Positions 33,703-41,899 are shown, numbered from the stretch's first letter. The stretch is DNA of 42,236 nucleotides from Cyanobacteria bacterium SIG27 (GCA_015152565.1 SUTT01000017.1:1-42236); one strand, 5' to 3'. Program-made: numbers and translations. Notes: generated by a model from the sequence alone, not told the origin.

Positions 33703-34941
33703 ATGTATCATAACAAAGTTTTAACAATGATTTTAGCAGGTGGTCAAGGAAAAAGACTTCTTCCTTTGACAAAAGATAGAGCAAAACCTGCCGTTCCTTT
33801 TGGGGGAAGATATCGTATTATCGATTTTGTTTTAAACAATTTTGTTAATTCAGGTTTTCATAAAATCAAGGTTTTAACTCAATATAAATCAGATTCACTT
33901 AATAAACATATTTCTCGAGGATGGAACTTGTGTTCATCGATTGATCAATATGTTGATTTAGTTCCTGCACAAATGAGAACCGATGGGAATTGGTATAAGG
34001 GTACAGCTGATGCTATCTATCAAAACATGAATCAAATTACGGATGAAAGTTTTTCCCATGTTTGCGTTTTTGGTGGCGATCATATTTATAAAATGGATGT
34101 TCGTCAAATGCTTAATTATCACATTGAAAAGCAAGCTGATTTAACAATTTCTGCTATTCCTATTCCGATTGAAATCGCTGGTGAATATGGAATTATTGAA
34201 GTAGATAGCGATTGGAGATTAACTGGGTTTATTGAAAAACCGCAAAATACACCCAAACATATCCCTGGAAACCCTAATTATTGCCTTGCTTCAATGGGTA
34301 ATTATATATTTGAACCTGATAAATTAGTTGAAGAATTAAAAAAAGACGCACTTGATGAAAATTCAAGTCATGATTTTGGAAAAAATATTATTCCAAATAT
34401 GTTAAATAACGGTTCAAGGGTATATATTTATAATTTCTGTAATAATGAATTTTCAGGGATAACTGACGCCGAAAGAGGCTATTGGAAAGATGTTGGAAAT
34501 GTTGATTCTTATTGGCAAGCAAATATGGATTTATTAGCTTATTCTCCTGAATTGAATCTATATTCTCCAGAATGGCCTTTAAGAACATATAATTACAATT
34601 TCCCTCCTGCAAAATTTATCTGGGATGAAGATGAGCGTGTTGGGGTAGCTAAAAATTCATTAGTTTCAGAGGGTTGTATAATTTCAGGTGGTATGATTTC
34701 AGGATGTGTATTATCTCCTAAAGTTAGAATTAATAGCTATTCTAGTGTTTGCGATTCGATTTTAATGGAAAATGTAACTATTGGAAGGCATTCTCAAATT
34801 AATCGAGCAATTATTGATAAAAATGTTGAAATTCCGCCGTATACCGAAATTGGCTTTAATAAAGAAGAGGATTTAAAGCGTGGTTTTTATGTTTCATCTG
34901 GTGGGATTACGGTTGTTCCAAAAGGCGCAATACTGGATTAA
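33703..34941 (+). CDS. glgC: Glucose-1-phosphate adenylyltransferase
   Basis: 412 residues. It makes ADP-glucose for glycogen. The N-terminal nucleotidyltransferase domain has LAGGQGKRLLPLTKDRAKPAVPFGG (residues 11-35), FGGDHIYKMD and GFIEKP; the C-terminal left-handed beta-helix covers about 300-412 (GCIISGGMISGCVLSPKVRI). The size matches the bacterial homotetrameric form. AGGTGA precedes ATG 33703. A terminator palindrome follows. Confidence 0.94.
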   Translation: MYHNKVLTMILAGGQGKRLLPLTKDRAKPAVPFGGRYRIIDFVLNNFVNSGFHKIKVLTQYKSDSLNKHISRGWNLCSSIDQYVDLVPAQMRTDGNWYKGTADAIYQNMNQITDESFSHVCVFGGDHIYKMDVRQMLNYHIEKQADLTISAIPIPIEIAGEYGIIEVDSDWRLTGFIEKPQNTPKHIPGNPNYCLASMGNYIFEPDKLVEELKKDALDENSSHDFGKNIIPNMLNNGSRVYIYNFCNNEFSGITDAERGYWKDVGNVDSYWQANMDLLAYSPELNLYSPEWPLRTYNYNFPPAKFIWDEDERVGVAKNSLVSEGCIISGGMISGCVLSPKVRINSYSSVCDSILMENVTIGRHSQINRAIIDKNVEIPPYTEIGFNKEEDLKRGFYVSSGGITVVPKGAILD

Positions 34942-34942
34942 T

Positions 34943-34968
34943 AAAAAAGAGCCAATTGGCTCTTTTTT
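34943..34968. terminator. Bidirectional terminator palindrome
   Basis: Perfect 26-bp palindrome: 6 A, GAGCC, AATT, GGCTC, 6 T. It serves glgC (plus) and the EF-hand gene (minus), whose stop codon begins inside its T-run. Confidence 0.9.
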
Positions 34969-35765
34969 TAATTTTGTTTATTTAAATCATCTTCGTAGAT
35001 AAACGAAATAGTACGATTGTGATTGATTAATCTTGAAAGCGCATCAGCATCTTCGCTGTATAAATTCGATTCGCCCTCTCTATATTTTGCACCAGCTTGA
35101 GTTCTGATATCTCCTTTTCCTATAAATATTGATTTAAGCTGTTTGTCAAAAGTACCATTTCTGAGCGCATCTTCAAGTTGTGTTTCGTATGCTTCTTTGT
35201 CATATTTTATAAATTCGGTGCTTCCTGTGGTTAAAATGTTGAATAGGTGTTCTAATTCTTCACTTGATAAATCGCCACTTGTTGATTCAGGGTCAAGAGT
35301 TATTCCTTCTCTTCCGGTGTTGTGTGAATATTCTAATATGCCAATTTGCGAATCAATATATTTTTCATCTACATCATCAGCAAATGATAGTGCTGTCATT
35401 AAGTCTTCTTTTGAAATATCGTTTGAATTATCTGTATCTAAAGAAAGGGTGATTAATTCTCCTGTGTTTAAAATTGACGCAATATATTTTTCTTGACTAT
35501 CAAATTCAACGCCGTTATCTAAGTAATATTGCGAGATTTCACTTGAGTAGGTGTTAGCTATATAAAATTTAAAAGTTTCTTTATCAATTGCGCCATTTTT
35601 GCAATCTACTCCATTTTGTTGTGCGAAAATCGTTGCATCTTCAATTATAGTTGAAGCTACGGTTGCGCTATCGTTAAATTTGATACCTTGTTGTGGGTTT
35701 TGTATAAAGGCTTTAGTTGCTTGAACGTCAGTATTTGTTGCTACTTTTGGTATGTCAGCAGGCAT
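34968..35765 (-). CDS. EF-hand-containing hypothetical protein
   Basis: 265 residues from ATG 35765 (MPADIPKVATN), chosen because AAAGGA lies at proper spacing; a longer opening would include that SD. One clear EF-hand loop is D-T-D-N-S-N-D-I-S-K-E-D. A second acidic stretch, DPESTSGDLSSEE, may be a degenerate loop, so paired calcium sites are plausible. No signal peptide. Function unknown; convergent with glgC. Confidence 0.75.
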   Translation of the reverse strand: MPADIPKVATNTDVQATKAFIQNPQQGIKFNDSATVASTIIEDATIFAQQNGVDCKNGAIDKETFKFYIANTYSSEISQYYLDNGVEFDSQEKYIASILNTGELITLSLDTDNSNDISKEDLMTALSFADDVDEKYIDSQIGILEYSHNTGREGITLDPESTSGDLSSEELEHLFNILTTGSTEFIKYDKEAYETQLEDALRNGTFDKQLKSIFIGKGDIRTQAGAKYREGESNLYSEDADALSRLINHNRTISFIYEDDLNKQN

Positions 35766-35871
35766 ATAATTATCCTTTCTTGAATGGGGGTAATTATATA
35801 AAAAAATCTGCATATAAAAAAGTGATAAAAAATATATACTATTTTAATAAAACTTAATATTATGGTTATAA

Positions 35872-35896
35872 AAAAGAGGTCTTTAAGACCTCTTTT
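35872..35896 (-). terminator. Terminator of the YtxH operon
   Basis: 10-bp stem AAAAGAGGTC/GACCTCTTTT with 5-nt loop, just past the last stop of the three-gene minus-strand operon. Confidence 0.85.
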
Positions 35897-35901
35897 AGTT
35901 A

Positions 35902-36174
35902 TTATTGTTGAGCTTCTTGCCCTTTTTGCTTGTCAATCATACCTTGAATTTTGTTGATTAATTCTTCACCTTTTTTGGCCATATCGTTAGAAATTGTTTC
36001 TGCTTTTTCTTGTATTTCTTTTACGGCGCTGTGTGCTTTGTCGTATGCTTTTTGAGAAGATTCTTTGATTTTTTCTCTTGTTTCTTCTCCGGATTGTGGA
36101 GCTAAAAGAATACCAGTTACGGCTCCCACTATACCACCTACTATGAAACCTGCTATAAATTTACCTGCTGACAT
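35902..36174 (-). CDS. YtxH-domain protein
   Basis: 90 residues. An N-terminal Gly-rich membrane segment (FIAGFIVGGIVGAVTGILLA) is followed by PQSGEETREKI, the YtxH signature, then a long amphipathic helix to the C-terminus. YtxH proteins are small stress-associated membrane proteins of unclear mechanism. Third gene of a minus-strand operon, 15 nt after the DUF948-like gene. A paralogue is the first gene. Confidence 0.85.
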   Translation of the reverse strand: MSAGKFIAGFIVGGIVGAVTGILLAPQSGEETREKIKESSQKAYDKAHSAVKEIQEKAETISNDMAKKGEELINKIQGMIDKQKGQEAQQ

Positions 36175-36189
36175 AATGTTATTCCTTTC

Positions 36190-36543
36190 TTATTTTTTAA
36201 ACATCTTTATTCCAAAAGAAATGCCTTTTGAAATTCCTTGAATAAAGTCTTTCATTTTTCCGCCTAAACAAGCGCTCAGACCAATAGCCGAAGCAATTCC
36301 TGCTTTAGCGTTTTGAAATTTTGTATCTGCACTATTTGCAATTGAATTAATTGATTTTGCAGCTTCTTTTAATTCTTTTAAAGTTGGTTCTATTTCTTTT
36401 GAAACGCTTGTTGCGATTGTGTTAGCGTTATCTGAAAGTTTGGTTATGCTTATTATTAGTTTAACTGCAAAAAAACCTACTACTAAAATAAAAAGTATAG
36501 TAGTAAAGTGTAATATTGATAAGCTGATTTGTGGATTTAGCAT
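36190..36543 (-). CDS. DUF948-like membrane protein
   Basis: 117 residues. One N-terminal transmembrane helix (about 12-33) is followed by a long helical segment (KLSDNANTIATSVSKEIEPT, then LKELKEAAKSINSIANSA), the arrangement of DUF948 proteins that accompany YtxH genes. It is flanked on both sides by YtxH genes with 6- and 15-nt gaps, so one transcript is likely. Perhaps a membrane-anchored rod; no enzymatic motif. Confidence 0.75.
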   Translation of the reverse strand: MLNPQISLSILHFTTILFILVVGFFAVKLIISITKLSDNANTIATSVSKEIEPTLKELKEAAKSINSIANSADTKFQNAKAGIASAIGLSACLGGKMKDFIQGISKGISFGIKMFKK

Positions 36544-36549
36544 AATGAC

Positions 36550-36861
36550 CTACATTTCATCAACATTAGTTTCGTTATTTTTAGCTTTTGCAAGTTGACG
36601 AGCTTTAAGATAATCGTTAAACTTTTTGTAAGCTTCTTCAACTTTTTCTTTTGAGCCTTTAATTGCATTCATTGCTTGTTCTTTTGCTTGAACGATTTCA
36701 GGAGAATATTTTTCTTTTAGTTCATCAAAAGTTTCTTTTAATTCTTTTCTTGATTCTTCTCCTGATTTTGGTGCAAAAAGAATGCCTGCAGTAATCCCGC
36801 CAAGAATTCCTGCTAAAATTCCCATTGCAAAACCAAATGAGCTATCTTCTTTTCTTGTCAT
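36550..36861 (-). CDS. YtxH-domain protein, first gene of operon
   Basis: 103 residues. The membrane segment (FAMGILAGILGGITAGILFA) leads into PKSGEESRKELKE, again the YtxH signature, then a charged helical tail. It shares the GIL-x-APxSGEExR core with the downstream paralogue. AAGGAG lies before ATG 36861. Confidence 0.85.
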   Translation of the reverse strand: MTRKEDSSFGFAMGILAGILGGITAGILFAPKSGEESRKELKETFDELKEKYSPEIVQAKEQAMNAIKGSKEKVEEAYKKFNDYLKARQLAKAKNNETNVDEM

Positions 36862-36946
36862 ATTTTCTCCTTTTAAACTTGTGTTAATTATAGCATTTTT
36901 TGAACAAGTTTTAAAGTAGAGGAAAGTATAAGAAGTTTATTGTTAT

Positions 36947-38044
36947 TTATCCAAGATAAACTAATTTGTCGTAATCAGTTGTGCTATCGTCGCTAAAATC
37001 GAAAGTTGAGCAAATTTTTTGATGATTTAAATAGCAAAGTTGTGGTCTTTCGTTTCGATTGTAGGTGAAATATTTTGATATTGTTCTTATTTGATTGCTG
37101 CTATTTAGGTCAATAAGCGCTTTTTGAAGCTTAGAATTTTTATATAAGAATATTTTTCCAACGTTTGTGCTTTCTTCGCTAGTGTTGTCGTAGTCTTTAG
37201 CGTATATGTTGCTAGTTTCTAAAAATCCAAACATTTCTTTAAAAGCCTTGTTCGTTGTGCCATCTTTTTGAACACCTTTGTAGTACGCAGTTAGTTTATC
37301 ATCGTTAAAGGCGTATTCTTCGCCTACATAATTCATTCCATTTTTAGTGTTTTTTGCGTTTATTAAAACTTTGAAAAGTGTTTCACCCAAGAAAAATTCG
37401 TATGATTTTTTGATATTTGTTGAATTAGGGCTTTGAGCAACTCCATAATCGCATGAAATTAAGCAATCGTCTTCAAAAACAAGCCTCAAATCGCTTGTTG
37501 AAGTTGTTTTAGTGGGAGCTTTATAATTTTCATTATATTCAGCTAATCTTCCGTTTGAGTCAAAAACTTTTCTTGTTAGCGTTTTTTTATATTCAAATAA
37601 AATTATTTTGCCGTCTGTTTTTGTGGCTCTTCTTAAAAGTTTGCCGTTTTTATATTCTTCTATTGAGTTTTTATTATAAATTGTTTGAGTGTTTTTAAAA
37701 GGGTCAGCGCTTGCTTTTAGGTGATTTTCTTGTGCATATTTAAAAGCGGATGAAAACTCTCTAAAATCTTTTCTTGAGCTATTTAATACTTTTTGTGCTT
37801 TTTCTAAAATTTGACTGGAAGCTTCAAGGTGTTTTTGTCCTTGTTTTTGAATTTGTTTTCCTTTTGCAAAAGTTGAATATGCTTCTTTTGATAAATCTTT
37901 TGCTTCTTTATTTAATGAAATTTGTTCTGGTGTTTTTGAGCTAAAGCTTATAGTATCAAAATAGGGTTTAAAAGCCACCGCTTGCTTGGTTGTTGTGGCT
38001 AAATTTTGATTAATTGTGCTTGTATTTATATTTAAAATTTTCAT
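36947..38044 (-). CDS. ISF-motif protein with coiled coil and NGKL/NGRL repeats
   Basis: 365 residues, function unknown. The N-terminus has FKPYFDTISFSS (Ile-Ser-Phe at 32-34). Residues about 45-95 are a Lys/Gln/Ala/Glu-rich coiled coil. From about 130 onward it has strand-rich units with EEYKNGKLLRR, DSNGRLAEY and similar sequences, like those in the protein at 31.8 kb. No signal peptide. AAAGGGG precedes ATG 38044. Monocistronic, divergent from tRNA-Asn. Confidence 0.75.
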   Translation of the reverse strand: MKILNINTSTINQNLATTTKQAVAFKPYFDTISFSSKTPEQISLNKEAKDLSKEAYSTFAKGKQIQKQGQKHLEASSQILEKAQKVLNSSRKDFREFSSAFKYAQENHLKASADPFKNTQTIYNKNSIEEYKNGKLLRRATKTDGKIILFEYKKTLTRKVFDSNGRLAEYNENYKAPTKTTSTSDLRLVFEDDCLISCDYGVAQSPNSTNIKKSYEFFLGETLFKVLINAKNTKNGMNYVGEEYAFNDDKLTAYYKGVQKDGTTNKAFKEMFGFLETSNIYAKDYDNTSEESTNVGKIFLYKNSKLQKALIDLNSSNQIRTISKYFTYNRNERPQLCYLNHQKICSTFDFSDDSTTDYDKLVYLG

Positions 38045-38130
38045 TAAAAACCCCTTTAAAATCCTATTTTAATTTTATCTAAAAAAAATACTTGCGCAAA
38101 AATTATTTTTTGGTATTATAATCTAGTAAC

Positions 38131-38254
38131 AATTAAATAATAAAAACGATAATCCTCAGTAGCTCCCAAGTGAGCGAAAGCGAAACGATAAGAAATCGGA
38201 GCACTTGCGAAGCCATTGAGCGATAAACAAAAAATTAAATAGCAAAAACGATAA
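38131..38254 (+). repeat. Truncated and inverted tRNA-Asn 5' fragments
   Basis: A 35-bp stretch covering the tRNA-Asn upstream region and its first 13 nt occurs at 38131-38165 and again, 33/35 identical, at the real gene (38233-38267), offset 102 bp. Between them a GCGAA-rich insert (38166-38211) and an inverted D-arm copy GCCATTGAGC (38212-38221) are found. This mirrors the layout before tRNA-Gly. Confidence 0.85.
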
Positions 38255-38326
38255 TCCTCAGTAGCTCAATGGCGGAGCAACCGGCTGTTAACCGGTAGGT
38301 TGTTGGTTCGAGTCCAACCTGGGGAG
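38255..38326 (+). tRNA. tRNA-Asn (GTT anticodon)
   Basis: 72 nt. The acceptor TCCTCAG pairs with CTGGGGA (one G-U). The anticodon stem ACCGG/CCGGT encloses CTGTTAA, giving GTT. The T-loop is GGTTCGAGTCC. The discriminator is G, as for Asn. CCA is not encoded. Its 3' end is one boundary of a candidate island. Confidence 0.95.
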
Positions 38327-38330
38327 TTTT
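38305..38330 (+). repeat. Candidate attL: tRNA-Asn 3' end
   Basis: 26 bp from the T-arm through the discriminator and four T. Matches 41636-41661 at 24/26 positions, in the same orientation. The complete tRNA is kept on this side, as expected after integration into a tRNA 3' end. Confidence 0.75.
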
Positions 38331-38347
38331 TTATTGGAAAAAATATG

Positions 38348-38374
38348 ACAGACCTTGTGTCTGTTATTTTTTTG
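38348..38374 (+). terminator. Terminator downstream of tRNA-Asn
   Basis: ACAGAC/GTCTGT stem (38348-38353 / 38359-38364), then TATTTTTTT. Confidence 0.65.
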
Positions 38375-38391
38375 CAAAATTACACAAATTC

Positions 38392-38404
38392 GGACTCGAA
38401 CCAA
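38392..38404 (-). repeat. Inverted T-arm fragment
   Basis: 13 bp, exact reverse complement of tRNA-Asn 38303-38315, lying 77 bp inside the island. Possibly a remnant of another tRNA-targeted integration. Confidence 0.6.
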
Positions 38405-38428
38405 GGTTTGAGTCTACGACAAATGGGG

Positions 38429-38461
38429 TTTAATGGGACATTTGAAAAAATATTTTTCTGC
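38429..38461 (+). repeat. 33-bp direct repeat, left copy
   Basis: Exactly identical to 41867-41899; contains GGGACATTTGAAAA. It lies 99 nt inside the left att repeat. Confidence 0.9.
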
Positions 38462-38687
38462 TGTAGATTATCAGAGAGATTGAGAAAAGTACCCCCGGAA
38501 GTTTGAGAATATTCTTAAACTTTTTACATTCTGGGGGAAATCTTTCAAAACTCAGTGTTAAAAACTCTTAAACTTGCTGATAATTCATTCTCAAAGTTAC
38601 TGATAATAATTATTCTGATTTGTATTTTCAAATATATTAGCCATTTGTCTTATTGTGATAATATTTTTTTTATTATAAAGTTTTAAT

Positions 38688-41492
38688 ATGGATAATAAGA
38701 ATATAGTTGAGTATCGAAAATTAGTAGAAATTAAAAGATTAGAATTCGAAAAATTATATAATATTTTTATTAATTCTACGAATTATATAAATAGTAAAAG
38801 AAACATATTAATTGCAGCAATTGATTTAATGATTACAACATCAAAAAAGATGTCTTTGTATTCTGCAAACTCAAATGATATAGATAATATCTTATTTGAA
38901 GAAATAAAAAGTCTTTCCTTGGATGAGCTTATTAATATTGCTAATGAATCTTACACTATTGGAGCAATTAGCATAATACGCTATGTTATAGCTCAAAAAT
39001 TTATAAAAAATGAAATTAATTCTGCTATTGAATTAAAAGACAGTATTGAACAAATTAAAGAATCTTTTATTAACAAAGAACTTAAACTTTTTTATCCATA
39101 TTTTGATGATACTCATAAGGAAATATTAGATTTTATAAAAAATTATAGCAAAGGCAATCCTTTTCAATCTTGGGGACCATTATACAGATATTTATTGCCT
39201 TTTGTTTATGATTTAAAACTTCGTGATACAATATGGCATGCAATTGAAATTATAAAAAATGAACTTTTAAAGAGATTAGATATTGAAAAAACTTGGGAAA
39301 GTAAAAACTCTCAAGGTTGGTATAATAAAGTTCGCAGTTATTTCGGATTTGAAGGGCCCAGTAATTATGGTTCTCAAAGGGCTGTAATTATGCTTCATCC
39401 GAAAAGTATTCCTGACCATAAAAATGCAGTTCAAATGGTATGTTATTTTGATAAAGATAAAGTTTGGGCTGGTTGTGATATTGGGGTTAATTTAAGAAAT
39501 AAAAATTACAACATTAAAATTGACGATTGGGAAAAAATTACAGACATAGATTTTAATAATTGCTATGGTTTTGAAAGTAATGAAATTCTACTTGAAGAAA
39601 AATTTGAAGTGATAGTTAAAACATTAAAAGAAAATTTAACGTTTGCTCAAAACACAAACGAACAATTGCTGCAAAAATTTTCCTATATTGGCACACAAGA
39701 AATAGCTGAAGGAAATGCGGAAAAAAGCAGCAATGATGATGACGCAAACTTATATGATCCTTTTATAAATAATAATAATAAAGATGAAGATACAAATCAA
39801 AAACCTTTGCCGATTAGTGCAGCACATAATATAAAAACAAAAAAAATCTATCCCAATATTAAACCCGAAGAAGACTTCTTAGAACGAATGAAAATTGGTA
39901 AATACCTTGCTGATGAAATTATAATGGATAAAAAAGTAGAAGCTTTAAATGTAGGTATTTATGCTGATTGGGGTAGTGGAAAAACACAGGTTTTTAATTT
40001 CATAAAACAAAATTTAAAGACAAAAAAATCATTGAAAGATTATTTTGATTTTAGACCAGATATAGATAAGCAATATATTTGCGAAGTAGTAGATTTTAAT
40101 GCATGGCAGTATAATGATTTAGAACATATTTGGGCTTCATTAATGATGGCATTAATGAAAAAATGTACAGAAAAACATTGTTTTTATATTAAATATATAT
40201 TTTATAAGTTATTTGTATTTATAAGAACAAAATGGCAAGAGGTATTATTTAAATGTTTTATAATTGTCTTTTTGTTTATATTCTTACAACATATAAATTT
40301 TGTATTAAACAATACTTTATTAACTAATCTTTTTAGTTTGCCTCTATATATAAAAATTATTGGAATTATTCTGATTGCGTTATTTCCAGATTTATTTAAG
40401 TTTGGTTTATTAAATATAGATAAAGAATTTTTAAAATGTTTTAAAACTCCTGATTATAATGAACAATTAGGATTCAGAAATGAAATTAAAGATTTGATAT
40501 GCTATACATTAGACTATTTAAGTAATAAAGGGAAAAAGCGAATAGTTTTATTTATAGATAATTTAGATCGGTGTTCTTTTTCAAATATAAAACAAATAAT
40601 AGATGCCATAAGTCAATTTCTTGAAATTTGTAATCAAGAGAAAAACAATTTGGTTACAATTTTCGCAATGGATAAAAGTATAATACAGAATGCTTTAAAA
40701 GAAGAAAACATTCCTGAAGACAAAATTAATGAGTATTTAGATAAAATAATAAATCTTCCTATATATTTAAAAATGCCCAAAGAAATAAATAAATTAATTA
40801 ATAGATTATTTGGGGAAGAACCAAATGATACAAAAGAATATCTAAAAGAACAGTATTCTAAAAATCATTATTGTCCGAGAACACTTTCCAATATTCGTTA
40901 TTTAGATCATATGCGATATACTGTTTTTGATCAATTATTAAAAGACTATGAATATTATGCCGATTTATTTAAATTAAAAATAGGAGATGATAAAAGTTGG
41001 GAATTTTTAACAAATAGTGAAATTGAATCTAGTATTGAAAAAGATACAGAAGAAGTCAATAGATATGTTAATGCTAGCCTAACAACTATTTCTGAATATA
41101 AAAATATTGAAGAAAAAACTTTTAATTATTTAGAACGTGAATATAGTTGGACTATTAATAGACATATTAAATATCATGACAAAATTAATAATTACTATTA
41201 TGTCTTTGATGGAATAGTTTCTTTTCCGCAGAAAGAAATATTAATTGAAATTAAATATGTAAGAAATAAGGAAATTCTGGAATCGATTTATAAAAATGTT
41301 TTACAGCAATTGTTTAAATATTCTTCTGCTATTGATATAAATAAAAATCTTGAATTAATAATGGTTTTTGTTATTGATTCTATTGATAATAGAGAAGTTG
41401 TACAAATTGGCTTAAACAAAAAATTACAAAAAGATTTGTTAAATACAAAATATTTTGGTCAAGTTTTAATTATAAGTAAAAATGATTTGTAA
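38688..41492 (+). CDS. KAP-family P-loop NTPase with PD-(D/E)xK-like C-terminus
   Basis: 934 residues. The N-terminal region (1-380) is mostly helical, with a mixed domain at about 205-330. The KAP NTPase has Walker A ADWGSGKT (Lys432), the family stretch VVDFNAWQYND (468-477) and Walker B IVLFIDNLDRC (619-629). Two membrane helices (about 520-540 and 552-572) interrupt it, as is usual for KAP. The last 120 residues contain Asp841 and Glu854-Ile-Lys856 after a possible Glu816/Glu818, the spacing of a PD-(D/E)xK nuclease. KAP proteins often occur in anti-phage and mobile contexts, so a membrane-linked defence effector is inferred. No SD; ATG 38688 is preceded by a TATAAA-like box. Confidence 0.85.
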   Translation: MDNKNIVEYRKLVEIKRLEFEKLYNIFINSTNYINSKRNILIAAIDLMITTSKKMSLYSANSNDIDNILFEEIKSLSLDELINIANESYTIGAISIIRYVIAQKFIKNEINSAIELKDSIEQIKESFINKELKLFYPYFDDTHKEILDFIKNYSKGNPFQSWGPLYRYLLPFVYDLKLRDTIWHAIEIIKNELLKRLDIEKTWESKNSQGWYNKVRSYFGFEGPSNYGSQRAVIMLHPKSIPDHKNAVQMVCYFDKDKVWAGCDIGVNLRNKNYNIKIDDWEKITDIDFNNCYGFESNEILLEEKFEVIVKTLKENLTFAQNTNEQLLQKFSYIGTQEIAEGNAEKSSNDDDANLYDPFINNNNKDEDTNQKPLPISAAHNIKTKKIYPNIKPEEDFLERMKIGKYLADEIIMDKKVEALNVGIYADWGSGKTQVFNFIKQNLKTKKSLKDYFDFRPDIDKQYICEVVDFNAWQYNDLEHIWASLMMALMKKCTEKHCFYIKYIFYKLFVFIRTKWQEVLFKCFIIVFLFIFLQHINFVLNNTLLTNLFSLPLYIKIIGIILIALFPDLFKFGLLNIDKEFLKCFKTPDYNEQLGFRNEIKDLICYTLDYLSNKGKKRIVLFIDNLDRCSFSNIKQIIDAISQFLEICNQEKNNLVTIFAMDKSIIQNALKEENIPEDKINEYLDKIINLPIYLKMPKEINKLINRLFGEEPNDTKEYLKEQYSKNHYCPRTLSNIRYLDHMRYTVFDQLLKDYEYYADLFKLKIGDDKSWEFLTNSEIESSIEKDTEEVNRYVNASLTTISEYKNIEEKTFNYLEREYSWTINRHIKYHDKINNYYYVFDGIVSFPQKEILIEIKYVRNKEILESIYKNVLQQLFKYSSAIDINKNLELIMVFVIDSIDNREVVQIGLNKKLQKDLLNTKYFGQVLIISKNDL

Positions 41493-41635
41493 CTACCCTG
41501 ATAAAGATTTGGTTCGTTTTCATCCCATGTTAAAATATGTGTCTGAAACACACAGTATTATTGCTCGATAGACTTGACTTGTTATAAAAAGAGTTACTAT
41601 GAATAGTGACATAGCAAGCGTTTTAAGACTCAACA

Positions 41636-41661
41636 GGTTCGAGTCCAACCTAGGCAGTTTT
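41636..41661 (+). repeat. Candidate attR: duplicate of tRNA-Asn 3' end
   Basis: 24/26 identical to 38305-38330. Differences fall in the acceptor strand. No tRNA body precedes it. Confidence 0.75.
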
Positions 41662-41696
41662 GGGAGTTTTCCTAATATATTTGAGTTTTAGGCATA

Positions 41697-41881
41697 GGAC
41701 ATTTAAATTACTATAGTTTTTCGGACACTTTTGAAATCGGTTTTTGCCATTCTTAATCGCTATGATTGGCTTTGTGTTTGAGTTGTACCTGCTTCCCCAA
41801 GTCTGAGAGTCGGGGTTTTGAAAAGTCCGAAATGTCCGGTTATTAGGACGAAAATGTCCGGTGGGTTTTAATGGGACATTT
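41697..41881. repeat. Cluster of GGACATTT / AAATGTCC motifs
   Basis: Copies at 41697-41704, 41874-41881 (plus) and 41830-41837, 41852-41859 (inverted), a GGACACTTTTGAAA variant at 41723, and one more at 38436-38443 near the left end. The arrangement resembles protein-binding arm sites. Confidence 0.6.
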
Positions 41882-41899
41882 GAAAAAATATTTTTCTGC
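41867..41899 (+). repeat. 33-bp direct repeat, right copy
   Basis: Exact copy of 38429-38461, 3438 bp away. It lies outside the right att-like repeat, so it may mark a second, overlapping insertion unit. Confidence 0.9.

Larger units (their letters stand above)
38305..41661. mobile_element. Candidate 3.3-kb genomic island at tRNA-Asn
   Basis: DNA between the tRNA-Asn 3' end and its 26-bp partial duplicate. It carries a single large gene, a KAP NTPase. No integrase or excisionase is visible inside, so movement would need a recombinase in trans or one beyond the window. An inverted 13-bp T-arm copy (38392-38404) lies inside the left end. The DNA appears even more AT-rich than the core genes. 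Confidence 0.65.

Noticed and set aside
38300-38506. 68-codon open frame running out of tRNA-Asn
   Set aside because: It starts inside the tRNA T-arm, crosses the tRNA terminator and an inverted tRNA fragment, and has no SD.
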